Positions 1-9,203 are shown, numbered from the stretch's first letter. The stretch is 64,000 nt of DNA from Microbacterium maritypicum (GCF_008868125.1 NZ_WAAQ01000001.1:1116001-1180000), one strand, 5' to 3'. Program-made: numbers and translations. The notes: generated by a model not told the origin, from the sequence alone.

Positions 1-30
1 CGTCGCCGGCACCGCCTCGCCCTGAGCTGA

Positions 31-837
31 TCAGCCGGGCAACCCGAACAGCTCGGGCCAGGTGGCCGCCGCCCACGGGTACCCCACGAACGCGGCGGCG
101 TCGATGACGAAGTGCGCCACGAGGAACGGCATCAGCCGGCCCGACCGCTGATACAGCCATCCGAAGAGCAGGCCCATCGCGAGGTTGCCGATGAACGCCG
201 GATACCCCTGGTAGAGGTGGTAGCTGGCCCGCAGGACCGACGTGGAGACGATGATCGTCCACGGGTTCCAGCCGAGCTGCCGGAGCCGGGTGAACAGGTA
301 TCCGAGCAGGACGAACTCCTCCTGCAGCGATGCCCGCGCCGCGGCCAGCAGCAGCACCGGCACGGTCCACCAGTAGGCGTCGATCCCGGCGGGGTCGATC
401 GCGACCGTGAGCCCGAGAGCCCGGCCGGCGAGGTAGAGGCCGAGGCCGGGGATGCCGATCGCCAGGACGAGGAGGACGCCGCGACCTGCATCCTTCGCGA
501 CCCCCGTGCCGTCGAGCCCGAGTCGCGCCAGGTGCGGGCGTCGGGACTGCCACAGCAGGAAGCACACCAGCACCACGGGCACGAGCGAGAAGCCGATCGC
601 GAGCACCTGGTAGATGAGGTCGAAGACCTCCCTGTCGCTTCGCGAGGGATTGAGCTTCGCCACCTGCTCGGCGAGCGGCACCTCGTCGGTGAGGCGGTAG
701 GCGAGCTGCACGATCGCGTACACGGCGGACTGGCCGAGGCCGAGGGCCAGGACGATCGCGATCTCCACCCACAGCCGGGCACGGGACGGGGCGGGGGAGA
801 GGTCGGGGAGGTCCCACGGAGCCTGCGGTCGGGTCAC
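31..837 (-). CDS. CPBP family intramembrane metalloprotease
   Basis: This 268-residue, multi-pass membrane protein carries the three CPBP/Abi motifs in order: a Glu-Glu pair (LQEEFVLLGY, about residue 170), a His in the next helix (RASYHLYQGYP), and a C-terminal HFVIDA motif. The family contains glutamic-type intramembrane endopeptidases related to Rce1; bacterial substrates are mostly unknown. The GTG start has a TAGCAT hexamer (845-850) seven bases upstream, so the mRNA is probably leaderless. The gene is divergent from typA. The family call is firm; a specific role cannot be given from sequence. Confidence 0.85.
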   Translation of the reverse strand: MTRPQAPWDLPDLSPAPSRARLWVEIAIVLALGLGQSAVYAIVQLAYRLTDEVPLAEQVAKLNPSRSDREVFDLIYQVLAIGFSLVPVVLVCFLLWQSRRPHLARLGLDGTGVAKDAGRGVLLVLAIGIPGLGLYLAGRALGLTVAIDPAGIDAYWWTVPVLLLAAARASLQEEFVLLGYLFTRLRQLGWNPWTIIVSTSVLRASYHLYQGYPAFIGNLAMGLLFGWLYQRSGRLMPFLVAHFVIDAAAFVGYPWAAATWPELFGLPG

Positions 838-886
838 GATCTCGATGCTACGACCTGCTTTTCAGGAACAAGCCCTGAGCTTGCGT

Positions 887-892
887 TATCCT
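887..892 (+). promoter_or_regulatory. putative -10 of typA
   Basis: TATCCT lies 47 bases before the typA start. It would give a leader of roughly 40 nt ending in an AGGA ribosome binding site at 929-932, seven bases before the ATG. No convincing -35 is visible. Confidence 0.45.
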
Positions 893-939
893 GGAACGTC
901 GGCTTCCCGGCGAAACCCCACATCTTTTAGGACACCTGT

Positions 940-2853
940 ATGGCGCACGCCCTCCGTTCTGACCTCCGCAACGTCGCGATCGTGGCGCACGTCGACCACG
1001 GCAAGACCACTCTCGTCGACGCCATGCTGCGTCAGACGGGCTCCTTCGGCGAACACGCTCACGTCGACGAGCGCGCCATGGACTCGAATGATCTGGAACG
1101 TGAAAAGGGCATCACGATCCTCGCCAAGAACACGGCGATCACGTACAAGGGCAAGCACGCCCAGGGCAAGGAGATCACGATCAACGTGATCGACACCCCC
1201 GGTCACGCCGACTTCGGTGGCGAGGTCGAGCGCGGCCTGTCCATGGTCGACGGTGTCGTGCTGCTCGTCGACGCGAGTGAGGGCCCGCTGCCGCAGACCC
1301 GCTTCGTGCTGCGCAAGGCGCTCGAGGCCAAGCTTCCCGTCATCCTCCTGGTCAACAAGACCGACCGCCCCGACGCCCGCATCGCGGAGGTCGAGGAAGA
1401 GGCGCACGACCTGCTGCTGGGTCTCGCCTCCGACCTGGTCGACGATGTGCCCGACCTCGATGTCGACGCTCTCCTCGACGTGCCGGTCGTCTACGCCTCC
1501 GGTCGTGCCGGTGCCGCATCGCAGAACCGTCCCGCCGACGGATCGCTGCCGGACAACGACGATCTCGAGCCGCTGTTCGAGGCGATCCTCGAGCACGTTC
1601 CCGCGCCCGCGTACGACGACGAGCACCCGCTGCAGGCCTGGGTCACCAACCTCGACTCCAGCCCGTTCCTCGGCCGTCTCGCACTGCTGCGCGTCTTCAA
1701 CGGCACGCTGAAGAAGGGCCAGACCGTGGCCTGGGTCCGCGCCGACGGCACCCACCAGAACGCGCGCATCACCGAGCTGCTGAAGACCCGTGCCCTCGAG
1801 CGCTACCCCGCCGATTCCGCCGGCCCCGGCGACATCGTCGCCATCGCCGGCTTCGAGAACATCACGATCGGCGAGACCATCGCCGACCCCGAAGACGTGC
1901 GTCCGCTGCCGGCCATCACCGTCGACGACCCCGCCATCTCGATGACCATCGGCACCAACACCTCGCCCCTCATGGGCAAGGTCAAGGGGCACAAGCTCAC
2001 CGCTCGCATGGTCAAGGACCGTCTCGACAAGGAGCTCATCGGCAACGTGTCGCTCAAGGTCGTCGACATCGGGCGTCCGGATGCGTGGGAGGTGCAGGGC
2101 CGTGGAGAGCTCGCGCTCGCCATCCTCGTCGAGAACATGCGCCGCGAGGGCTTCGAGCTCACCGTCGGCAAGCCGCAGGTGGTCACGAAGAAGATCGACG
2201 GCAAGACCTACGAGCCGTTCGAGCACCTGACCATCGACACTCCGGAGGAGCACCTCGGAGCGATCACCCAGCTGCTCGCGAACCGCAAGGGTCGCATGGA
2301 GAACATGACCAACCACGGCACCGGCTGGGTGCGCATGGAGTTCATCGTTCCGTCGCGCGGCCTGATCGGCTTCCGCAGCGAGTTCCTGACCACCACCCGC
2401 GGCACCGGCATCGCGAACGCGATCTCGCACGGCTACGAGCCGTGGGCCGGTTCCATCACGACACGTCAGAACGGCTCGATCGTCGCCGACCGTCAGGGTG
2501 TCGTCACTCCGTTCGCCATGATCGCCCTGCAGGAGCGCATGTCGTTCTTCGTGCAGCCCACGCAGGAGGTCTACGAGGGCATGGTCATCGGCGAGAACTC
2601 CCGCGCCGACGACATGGACGTGAACATCACCAAGGAGAAGAAGCTCACCAACATGCGTGCGGCGAGCTCCGACACCTTCGAGTCGATGACGCCTCCGCGC
2701 CAGCTCACGCTGGAGGAGAGCCTCGAGTTCGCCCGCGACGACGAGTGCGTCGAGGTGACCCCCGAGGTCGTCCGCATCCGCAAGGTGAACCTCGACGCGA
2801 ACACTCGTGCGCGTGAGACCGCCCGCCTGAAGCGCCAGGACGCGAACGTCTGA
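940..2853 (+). CDS. typA: translational GTPase TypA/BipA
   Basis: This 637-residue protein has the full length of the TypA/BipA family, a ribosome-associated GTPase used in ribosome assembly and stress adaptation. The GTPase motifs are in order near the N-terminus: AHVDHGKTT (P-loop, about residue 16), [14 protein letters not shown] (G3) and NKTD (G4). EF-Tu domain II, an EF-G-like domain and the TypA-specific C-terminal domain follow ([18 protein letters not shown], then a Lys/Arg-rich end). It appears monocistronic, with a strong terminator directly downstream. Confidence 0.97.
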   Translation: MAHALRSDLRNVAIVAHVDHGKTTLVDAMLRQTGSFGEHAHVDERAMDSNDLEREKGITILAKNTAITYKGKHAQGKEITINVIDTPGHADFGGEVERGLSMVDGVVLLVDASEGPLPQTRFVLRKALEAKLPVILLVNKTDRPDARIAEVEEEAHDLLLGLASDLVDDVPDLDVDALLDVPVVYASGRAGAASQNRPADGSLPDNDDLEPLFEAILEHVPAPAYDDEHPLQAWVTNLDSSPFLGRLALLRVFNGTLKKGQTVAWVRADGTHQNARITELLKTRALERYPADSAGPGDIVAIAGFENITIGETIADPEDVRPLPAITVDDPAISMTIGTNTSPLMGKVKGHKLTARMVKDRLDKELIGNVSLKVVDIGRPDAWEVQGRGELALAILVENMRREGFELTVGKPQVVTKKIDGKTYEPFEHLTIDTPEEHLGAITQLLANRKGRMENMTNHGTGWVRMEFIVPSRGLIGFRSEFLTTTRGTGIANAISHGYEPWAGSITTRQNGSIVADRQGVVTPFAMIALQERMSFFVQPTQEVYEGMVIGENSRADDMDVNITKEKKLTNMRAASSDTFESMTPPRQLTLEESLEFARDDECVEVTPEVVRIRKVNLDANTRARETARLKRQDANV

Positions 2854-2880
2854 GACCCGTCTCGGAGATGCTCCGAGTGA

Positions 2881-2924
2881 GAGGGCCTCGTGCCGCCGAA
2901 AGGCGCGCATGGGGCCCTCTTCTC
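2881..2924 (+). terminator. terminator of typA
   Basis: GAGGGCC (2881-2887) pairs with GGCCCTC (2913-2919). An inner stem is capped by a GAAA tetraloop (CGCC-GAAA-GGCG). The stem is followed by a pyrimidine-rich TCTTCTC tail. Confidence 0.75.
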
Positions 2925-2952
2925 ATGTAAATCCCAGGTGAGGGATGGTTTT

Positions 2953-2981
2953 CGTTCAGGTTCATGGTTCAGAGTGGTTCA
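2953..2981 (+). repeat. four GTTCA repeats upstream of a secreted transglycosylase-like gene
   Basis: GTTCA occurs four times in direct orientation at about 2954, 2960, 2967 and 2977, and three of these are GGTTCA. The cluster lies inside the arms of TCCCAGG (2932-2938) and CCTGGGA (2988-2994), which could form a long-range stem. The setting suggests a regulator-binding array or a structured leader for the gene at 3049. No known riboswitch consensus was recognised. Confidence 0.35.
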
Positions 2982-3048
2982 CTTGCGCCTGGGACGAGCT
3001 CCCGATGAGTCTCCTGCAAGGGCGTACGACCACCCGAAAGTCGAACCC

Positions 3049-3945
3049 ATGCTTCACAAGACCCGTGCGCTTCGGCGCGCCTCCGCGGCAGCCTCCGCCC
3101 GAAACGCCGCGCACCGCCCGATGACCATCCTCGGCGTCGCCTCGGCCGCCCTCGTCGGCATCACCTTGAGCGTCGGCCTCGCCTCCACCCCCGCCGTAGG
3201 TGCCATGAACGCCGCGTCCGCCGTCACCGCTCCCGCCCTCGCCGGCGCCGAGCCGCTCGCGCAGATCACGGAAGACGCCTCGACGACCCTGGCGCAGGCG
3301 AAGGGCGCTGTGGCGGCGGCCGAGACGCTGGAGTCCGAGGTCGTCGCCTCCGGGCTCGACGTCGGCGTCGTGACGTCGGTCGACACCTCCGACCTCGTCA
3401 GCGACATCGACAAGCTGGATGACAGCGACGTGACTCCGGTGCTTCTGGTGGGCATCCTCGCCGACAAGGCGGAAGAGGAGACGGCGAACGTCGTCGCCGA
3501 TACCGCAGAGCTGCGCAGTGCACTCACCGCGGCGCAGCAGAAGCAGGCGGAGGAAGAAGCCGCGAGGATCGCGGCGGAGCAGGCGGCAGCTCAGGCCGCC
3601 GCGGAGCAGCAGGCGGCGGCCGCGCTGGCCGCAGCGAATACGCCGGAGGGCGCCAAGGCCTCCGCGCAGCAGATCATGTCGAGCACCTACGGATGGGGCG
3701 GCGATCAGTTCTCCTGCCTGGACTCCCTGTGGAACAAGGAGTCCGGCTGGAACTACCAGGCGTACAACCCGAGCGGTGCCACCGGCATCCCGCAGGCGCT
3801 TCCCGGCAGCAAGATGGCATCAGCCGGATCCGACTGGCAGACGAACGCCGCCACTCAGGTCGCCTGGGGACTGGGATACATCTCGTCGGTGTACGGCACT
3901 CCCTGCAGCGCATGGGCGCATTCGCAGGCCATGAACTGGTACTGA
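3049..3945 (+). CDS. secreted transglycosylase-like (lysozyme-fold) protein
   Basis: The 298-residue protein has a basic N-terminus (MLHKTRALRRASAAASARN) and a hydrophobic segment around residues 25-45 that fits a signal peptide. An Ala/Gln/Glu-rich region likely to be a coiled coil runs from about 160 to 200. The C-terminal domain contains WNKESGWNYQAYNPSGATG and ends MNWY, the pattern of small actinobacterial lytic-transglycosylase-like domains; the Glu of NKESGW is the likely catalytic acid. An upstream in-frame start at 2890 would overlap the typA terminator and put 53 atypical residues before the signal peptide, so 3049 is preferred. Expected role: peptidoglycan cleavage outside the membrane. 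Confidence 0.8.
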   Translation: MLHKTRALRRASAAASARNAAHRPMTILGVASAALVGITLSVGLASTPAVGAMNAASAVTAPALAGAEPLAQITEDASTTLAQAKGAVAAAETLESEVVASGLDVGVVTSVDTSDLVSDIDKLDDSDVTPVLLVGILADKAEEETANVVADTAELRSALTAAQQKQAEEEAARIAAEQAAAQAAAEQQAAAALAAANTPEGAKASAQQIMSSTYGWGGDQFSCLDSLWNKESGWNYQAYNPSGATGIPQALPGSKMASAGSDWQTNAATQVAWGLGYISSVYGTPCSAWAHSQAMNWY

Positions 3946-4045
3946 TCCCCGCCCGTGCTCCCGAGGATTCTCTAGCCATCGGCGGGCGTCGAGCGCTACG
4001 GTGACTCTGACGACCTGGGGGGCGTCACGGATCCGAGGAGGAGAT

Positions 4046-5092
4046 GTGCTCGACCCGGCAGCGTGGCGCGATGTGCCGCAGGAGGTCTCCACCGGCTCCC
4101 TGCCGGGGTGGGATCGCGTCGAGGAGATCGTGCGCGACGCGCACTCCCGCTATCGCGGGGAACGCGGCGGCACCGTCGCCGACTACATCCCCGTGCTCGC
4201 CGAGGTCGATCCGGAGCTCTTCGGTCTGGCGGTGATCGAGGTCGGTGGCGGGCTGCACGATGCCGGCGACGCTCTGCATCCTTTCTCCATCCAGTCGATC
4301 TCGAAGATGTTCGTCTACGCCCTGGCGATCCAGGAGCACGGCCATGAGCGCGTGCGCGACATCGTCGGCGTGAACAACACCGGACTCGCCTTCAACTCCG
4401 TCGTGGCGGTCGAGCTCAACGACGGGCATCCGATGAATCCGATGGTCAACGCCGGTGCGATCGCCACGACCGCCCTCATGCCCGGCGCCACCGCGGTCGA
4501 GCAGTGGGAGCGCGTTCGTGAGGGGCTCTCCGCCTTCGCCGGGCGTCCGCTGAGTCTCGACGGGGTGGTCTACGCATCGGAAGCGCAGACGAACGACCGC
4601 AATCGCGCTCTCGGTCGTCTGCTGCGCAGCTATGGTCGGCTGTCGGGCGATCCCGACGAGGTGGTCGACGTCTACACGCGTCAGTGCGCCTTGAGCGTCA
4701 CGGCTCACGATCTCGCTGTGATGGGGGCGACGCTCGCCGACGGGGGAGTGAATCCGGTCACCGGAGAGCGGGTGGTCTCGGAAGAGGTGTGCCGCGACAC
4801 TCTCGCTGTCGTCGCGTCGACGGGGTTGTACGAACGATCCGGCGACTGGCTGTTCGAGATCGGGCTCCCGGCGAAGTCCGGTGTCGCCGGCGGCATCGTC
4901 GCTGTCGCACCCGGCAAGGGCGCGGTTGCCGGATTCTCGCCGCGACTGGACGAGGCCGGGAACTCCATCCGCTCGCAGATGGCCATCGGGTACCTGTCAC
5001 GTGTTCTGGGGCTGAACCTCTTCGCCTCGGCCCCGGCGCGTCGTGAAGCCTCCGCGACCGCACCCTCACCCGCACCGCAGGAGCAGTCATGA
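4046..5092 (+). CDS. glsA: glutaminase (GlsA family)
   Basis: The 348-residue protein hydrolyses L-glutamine to glutamate and ammonia. Family signatures are the serine beta-lactamase-like SxxK (FSIQSISKMF), the VNAGAI stretch (NPMVNAGAIATTAL) and the C-terminal SGVAGG. The GTG at 4046 follows AGGAGG (4036-4041). An earlier GTG at 4001 overlaps a probable -10 (TACGGT, 3997-4002) and is unlikely to be used. The stop codon overlaps the next gene's ATG by four bases, so it is probably translationally coupled to an MFS transporter. Confidence 0.93.
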   Translation: MLDPAAWRDVPQEVSTGSLPGWDRVEEIVRDAHSRYRGERGGTVADYIPVLAEVDPELFGLAVIEVGGGLHDAGDALHPFSIQSISKMFVYALAIQEHGHERVRDIVGVNNTGLAFNSVVAVELNDGHPMNPMVNAGAIATTALMPGATAVEQWERVREGLSAFAGRPLSLDGVVYASEAQTNDRNRALGRLLRSYGRLSGDPDEVVDVYTRQCALSVTAHDLAVMGATLADGGVNPVTGERVVSEEVCRDTLAVVASTGLYERSGDWLFEIGLPAKSGVAGGIVAVAPGKGAVAGFSPRLDEAGNSIRSQMAIGYLSRVLGLNLFASAPARREASATAPSPAPQEQS

Positions 5093-6714
5093 CCCAGACG
5101 CAGCCGGAGCAGACCAAGACCTCGTGGTTCCCGATGGTCAGCCTGTTCCTCGCACAGGTGCTGATGTCGTTCAACGTCGCCGCGCTGCCGATCTCCCTCG
5201 GCGGCATGGTGAGCGAGTTCGGCGTCCCGCCCACGGTCGCGAGCACGACGATCGTCATGTATGGGCTCGCCGTGGCCGCGCTCGTGATGACAGGCGCGAA
5301 GCTCGGTCAGAGGATCGGCTGGGTGCTCATCTTCCGGATCGTGATCGCGCTGTTCGCGGCCTCCTCGGTGATGATGATCCTGGCGCCCACGGTGTGGTGG
5401 GCGATCGCCGGACAGGCCGTCGCCGGCGCGGCCGCAGCGATCATCGTGCCGTCGATCGTGGCACTCATCGCCGAGAACTACCGCGGCCAGCAGCAGGCGA
5501 CCGCCATCGGCGCCATCGGTTCGGCGCGCGCGATCTCGGGTGTCAGCGCCTTCCTGATCGGCGGCACCCTGGGGACCCTGGTCGGCTGGCGGCCGATGTT
5601 CTTCATCGTGCTGGGGATCGCCGTCGTCGTCTTCGCACTGAGCTTCACCCTGCGCGGCGATCGCGGAGACGCGTCGATCCGCATCGACCTCGTCGCCTCA
5701 CTCCTCATCGGCGCGGCGATCGTGCTGCTGACGCTCGGGTTCAACAACCTGAACTCCTGGGGTGCGGTGGCGGCGACGGCCGACGCCCCCTTCAACGTCA
5801 TCGGGCTCTCGCCTGCCCCCGTCTTCATCGTGGTGGGGCTGGTACTCGGGCAGGCCTTCTTCCTGTGGACGCGGAGACGGATGTCGGAGGGGAGGGTTCC
5901 CCTGATCGATCTGAGCGTGCTCGGCTCGTCGCGTGAGCGGGCCGCCGTGTATGCCATGTTCATCGTGGTCGCCCTGGAGGCGTGCGTGAACTTCACGATC
6001 CCGCTCTACATCCAGATCGTGCAGGGCAGGACCCCGTTCGACACCTCGATGGCGATGATGCCGTTCAACCTCACCGTCTTCGTCACGGCCACGCTCGTGG
6101 TGCGGCTGTACCGGCGCTTCCCGCCGCGGACGATCGGCGTGGTCGGCTTCATCCTCACCACGGTCGCGCTGGTGTGGTTGTCGTTCGTCGTGAACAACAA
6201 CTGGGAGACCATCCCGACGATCGCCGGGCTCATCGTCTTCGGCATCGGACAGGGCGCGCTGGTGACGCTGGTGTTCAACGTCCTCGTGACGGCGGCCCCC
6301 GCCGAACTCGCCGGAGACGTGGGTTCGCTGCGCGGCACCACGCAGAACCTCGCCTCGGCCGTCGGTACCGCGCTCGCAGGGGCGCTGCTGGTCTCTCTTC
6401 TCGGGCTCAGTATCGGTCGCGCTGTCGTCGAGCACCCCGAGCTTCCGCCGTCACTCGTCGCACAGGTCGACATGGACAACCTCAACTTCGTCAGCAACGA
6501 CGATCTCCGTGCCGCGCTCGAGGCCACGGACGCGACGCCGGAACAGGTCGACGCAGCCGTCGCCGTGAACGAGGAGTCCCGGCTCGGCACTCTCAAGCTC
6601 GGCCTGCTCCTGCTCGCGGGTATCAGCGCGCTGGCGATCCTCCCGGCTTCGCGGCTCCCGCAGTATCGGCCGCACGAGATCCCCGACCCGTCGCCGGCGG
6701 CCGGGTCGGAGTGA
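5089..6714 (+). CDS. MFS transporter, DHA2-like
   Basis: This 541-residue integral membrane protein has about 14 predicted hydrophobic helices. It has the MFS A-motif region after helix 2 (GAKLGQRIGW) and a conserved GSARAISGVSAF stretch in helix 5. An extended soluble loop of about 70 residues precedes the last helix (EHPELPPSL to NEESRLG). Length and topology match the 14-helix drug:H+ antiporter group, but the substrate cannot be inferred from that. It overlaps glsA by ATGA. The coupling suggests a link to glutamine, glutamate or ammonium handling, which is inference from position only. Confidence 0.85.
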   Translation: MTQTQPEQTKTSWFPMVSLFLAQVLMSFNVAALPISLGGMVSEFGVPPTVASTTIVMYGLAVAALVMTGAKLGQRIGWVLIFRIVIALFAASSVMMILAPTVWWAIAGQAVAGAAAAIIVPSIVALIAENYRGQQQATAIGAIGSARAISGVSAFLIGGTLGTLVGWRPMFFIVLGIAVVVFALSFTLRGDRGDASIRIDLVASLLIGAAIVLLTLGFNNLNSWGAVAATADAPFNVIGLSPAPVFIVVGLVLGQAFFLWTRRRMSEGRVPLIDLSVLGSSRERAAVYAMFIVVALEACVNFTIPLYIQIVQGRTPFDTSMAMMPFNLTVFVTATLVVRLYRRFPPRTIGVVGFILTTVALVWLSFVVNNNWETIPTIAGLIVFGIGQGALVTLVFNVLVTAAPAELAGDVGSLRGTTQNLASAVGTALAGALLVSLLGLSIGRAVVEHPELPPSLVAQVDMDNLNFVSNDDLRAALEATDATPEQVDAAVAVNEESRLGTLKLGLLLLAGISALAILPASRLPQYRPHEIPDPSPAAGSE

Positions 6715-6717
6715 CGC

Positions 6718-7266
6718 TCAGCGCAGCTCGGAGATGAGCACCGCGCTGGTGCCGGGCGCCGTCGCCTCGAAGATGTGCGGAGCATCTCCGGCGTAGGTGA
6801 GGTAGTCGCCGGGGCCCAGCAGCACGGGCTCGTCGACCGGGCCGATCCGTGCCTGTCCCGTCATCATGATCACGTGCTCGATCGTCCCGGGGTGATGAGG
6901 GTCGGAACGGCGGGCGTCACCCGGCTCGGCCTGGATCAGGTAGATGTCCCGGCGGGCGCCGGGAGGGCTCGCCGACAGCAACGTCGCGCTGTACGCGGCT
7001 GCGGAGGACGGAACGCCCGCGAGGTCGTCTGCGCGGATGAGGGTCGGTGCGTTGGCCTGCTGATCGACCAGCACGGCGAAGGGTACGCCGAGCGCCACGC
7101 CGAGCGCCCACAGCGTCTCGACGCTGGGGTTGCCTGCTCCGCTCTCGAGCTGGGACACCGTCGCCTTGGAGATGCCGGCTCGTCGAGCGAGCTCGGACAC
7201 CGACAGACTCGCCGCCTCTCGCTCCCGACGCAGGGTGCGGGCGATGCGTGTGCGAAGTTCCTCCAT
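6718..7266 (-). CDS. XRE-family regulator with C-terminal cupin domain
   Basis: The 182-residue protein has an N-terminal helix-turn-helix (residues 1-60; SVSELARRAGISKATVSQLE is typical of XRE) and a C-terminal cupin (about 110-182; HHPGTIEHVIMMTG, then GPGDYLTYAGDAPHIFE). Proteins of this build usually sense a small ligand through the cupin and repress a neighbouring transport or catabolic gene. It is divergent from azlCD with a palindrome-rich 100-bp gap, so it probably regulates azlCD and itself. Confidence 0.9.
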   Translation of the reverse strand: MEELRTRIARTLRREREAASLSVSELARRAGISKATVSQLESGAGNPSVETLWALGVALGVPFAVLVDQQANAPTLIRADDLAGVPSSAAAYSATLLSASPPGARRDIYLIQAEPGDARRSDPHHPGTIEHVIMMTGQARIGPVDEPVLLGPGDYLTYAGDAPHIFEATAPGTSAVLISELR

Positions 7267-7367
7267 GTGTTCATCATGTCAAACGTTCGTTCGCTTGACT
7301 ATCCGTGCGCTGGTGTTCAGAATTATGATCATGTGTTCAGTGAAGCGAACAGTGGTTCGAGTGGTGT
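7267..7367 (+). promoter_or_regulatory. divergent XRE/azlC promoter-operator region
   Basis: GTTCGCTT (7289-7296) and AAGCGAAC (7343-7350) are exact inverted repeats. GTGTTCA occurs at 7267, 7313 and 7333. TGTTC (7334-7338) and GAACA (7347-7351) form a second inverted pair. A -35 TTGACT (7295-7300), 17-base spacer and -10 CAGAAT (7318-7323) point toward azlC. The repeats flank or overlap these elements, as expected of an operator. Confidence 0.55.
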
Positions 7368-7370
7368 GTG

Positions 7371-8090
7371 ATGACCGCCGAGCGTGAGGTCTGGCGCGAG
7401 TCGCTCGGCGTCGTTCTCGCGACCAGTGCCTACGGCATCTCTTTCGGCGCCCTCGCCGTGGCCTCGGGTCTCGACGTCTGGCAGACGTGTGTGCTGAGCC
7501 TGCTGATGTTCACCGGAGGATCCCAGTTCGCCTTCGTCGGCGTCTTCACTGCGGGCGGCGTCGCCGCGCTGCCCTCGGCGATCGCCTCGGCGGCGCTTCT
7601 CGGGGTGCGCAACGTCGCCTACGGCATGCGGATGTCGCCGATCGTCGGGGGAGGACCCGTGCGCAAGGCGGCTGCTGCGCACTTCACGATCGACGAGTCG
7701 ACGGCGGTGGCGATCTCGCAGAGCGACCCGCGGCTGCGGCAGGTCGGATTCTGGGTGACGGGGATCGGCATCTTCGTCGGCTGGAACATCACCACCCTCG
7801 TCGGGGCACTCGTGGGCGACGTGCTCGGAGACCCCAAGGCCTGGGGGCTGGATGCGGCGGCGGCTGCGGCATTCCTCGCTCTGCTGTGGCCGAGACTCCG
7901 CCAGCGTCAGGCCGTCGTGGTCGGCATCGCCGCGGCTGTGGTCGCCGCGGCCTTCACCCCGATGCTGATGCCCGGACTTCCGGTGCTCGTCGCCGCGGTC
8001 GTCGCGATCGCCGTCGGCTGGTTCAACTGGATGGGGCGGCCTGCGACATCGGTCGAGACGACCGACGCGGGACCGGAGGCGACGTCATGA
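7371..8090 (+). CDS. azlC: branched-chain amino acid exporter large subunit, AzlC family
   Basis: This 239-residue membrane protein has the AzlC/BrnF signatures: an N-terminal SYGISFGALAVASGL-like helix, then LMFTGGSQFAFVGV and a central LLGVRNVAYGMRMSP segment. With AzlD it forms a two-component exporter of branched-chain amino acids or methionine. Adjacent GTG (7368) and ATG (7371) codons are both possible starts. It overlaps azlD by ATGA. Confidence 0.9.
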   Translation: MTAEREVWRESLGVVLATSAYGISFGALAVASGLDVWQTCVLSLLMFTGGSQFAFVGVFTAGGVAALPSAIASAALLGVRNVAYGMRMSPIVGGGPVRKAAAAHFTIDESTAVAISQSDPRLRQVGFWVTGIGIFVGWNITTLVGALVGDVLGDPKAWGLDAAAAAAFLALLWPRLRQRQAVVVGIAAAVVAAAFTPMLMPGLPVLVAAVVAIAVGWFNWMGRPATSVETTDAGPEATS

Positions 8091-8401
8091 CTCTCTGGAG
8101 CGCCATCCTCCTCGCGGCGGTGATATGCCTCGCCCTCAAGGCTGCCGGCTACCTGGTGCCGCCCCGGGTGCTCGAGGCGCCGCGCACGGCCCGCATCTCT
8201 GATCTTCTGACGGTGGCGCTCCTGGCGGCTCTCGTGGCTGTGCAGACCTTGGGGGACGGGCAGGCGATCACCGTGGATGCGCGCGTGCCCGCTCTGCTGG
8301 TCGCGGGCGGGCTGCTGTGGCTGCGGCAGTCCTTCCTCGTGGTCGTGGTGGCGGCTGCGGTGGTGGCCGCCCTCCTTCGTCTGTTCGGAGTCGCGGCCTG
8401 A
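8087..8401 (+). CDS. azlD: branched-chain amino acid exporter small subunit, AzlD family
   Basis: The 104-residue protein has three to four hydrophobic helices and the family's PPRVLEAPRTARISDLLTVAL-like segment, in which a conserved Pro-rich turn joins helices one and two. It is the partner of AzlC. The ATGA overlap implies coupled translation and fixed stoichiometry. Confidence 0.88.
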   Translation: MTLWSAILLAAVICLALKAAGYLVPPRVLEAPRTARISDLLTVALLAALVAVQTLGDGQAITVDARVPALLVAGGLLWLRQSFLVVVVAAAVVAALLRLFGVAA

Positions 8402-8453
8402 CCCTGCCAGGTTCTGATCGGGATCGTGCGGGCCTCCTCGGTAGGATCGACAG

Positions 8454-8864
8454 GTGCGCGTGAGCTGGATGTCGAGAGTGTTGTCGTGGATCGCTGCCGC
8501 CCTGGTGGGCGGTGTCTACGGCATCGCCGGCACGATCAGCCACAGCGTGATGTGGGGTCCGATCCCGGTTGGCATGATCGTCGCCGCGATCGCCTGCGCG
8601 GCCATCCTGATCGCCGTGCGCGCGCTCACGCACGACCGCGGTGCCGCCGTGGCAGCGGGGCTGGGGATGATCGGCATGCTGGTGCTGATCTCGGGCGAGG
8701 GTCCCGGAGGCTCCGTCGTCGTGCCCGCGTCGTTCGCGGGGCAGATCTGGACCTACCTGGTGGCCGGAATCGTGCTGCTCGTGATCGCCTGGCCCTCGGT
8801 GCGACGTCTTCCCGTGCGCACGGAGGCACCCGCCGCGCAAGAACCCGAGGCTCGCGAGTCGTAG
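8454..8864 (+). CDS. small four-helix membrane protein (DUF6113-like)
   Basis: The 136-residue protein has four hydrophobic segments and a short charged tail, with no catalytic motif. Position directly before fdxA and dapC matches an uncharacterised actinobacterial membrane protein family that I recall as DUF6113. A TAGGAT hexamer (8442-8447) lies six bases before the GTG start, so the transcript should be leaderless. Function unknown. Confidence 0.75.
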   Translation: MRVSWMSRVLSWIAAALVGGVYGIAGTISHSVMWGPIPVGMIVAAIACAAILIAVRALTHDRGAAVAAGLGMIGMLVLISGEGPGGSVVVPASFAGQIWTYLVAGIVLLVIAWPSVRRLPVRTEAPAAQEPEARES

Positions 8865-8873
8865 ACTGAGGGG

Positions 8874-9194
8874 GTGACGTATGTGATCGCCCTCCCGTGC
8901 GTCGATGTCAAGGACCGCGCCTGCATCGACGAGTGCCCCGTTGACTGCATCTACGAGGGTGAACGCTCGTTGTACATCCATCCCGACGAGTGCGTCGACT
9001 GTGGTGCCTGCGAGCCGGTGTGCCCCGTCGAGGCCATCTACTACGAAGACGATCTGCCCGACGAATGGCAGGACTACTACAAGGCCAACGTCGAGTTCTT
9101 CGACGAGATCGGGTCCCCGGGCGGCGCCGCCAAGGTCGGCGTCTACTCGTTCGACCACCCGATCATCGCCGCTCTGCCGCCGCAGGGCGAGTAG
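8874..9194 (+). CDS. fdxA: seven-iron ferredoxin
   Basis: The 106-residue protein has the FdxA arrangement: an N-terminal cluster ([17 protein letters not shown]) and a second CxxCxxxCP motif ([16 protein letters not shown]), giving a 3Fe-4S and a 4Fe-4S site, then an acidic C-terminal extension. It carries electrons in the cytoplasm. The GTG start has TAGACT (8862-8867) six bases upstream. fdxA directly before dapC is a common actinobacterial order. Confidence 0.95.
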   Translation: MTYVIALPCVDVKDRACIDECPVDCIYEGERSLYIHPDECVDCGACEPVCPVEAIYYEDDLPDEWQDYYKANVEFFDEIGSPGGAAKVGVYSFDHPIIAALPPQGE

Positions 9195-9203
9195 GCGCGC
9201 TTC

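Noticed and set aside
1..30. End of a coding gene at the window edge
   Set aside because: Two plus-strand frames stop within the first 30 bases, and the visible sequence is too short to choose between them or name a product.
886..2910. Long antisense frame opposite typA
   Set aside because: Low-complexity translation with no family; typA on the plus strand is certain.
2932..3048. Possible c-di-AMP (ydaO-type) riboswitch before the transglycosylase gene
   Set aside because: The conserved GGGGUGAA-like and other core elements of that class could not be found.
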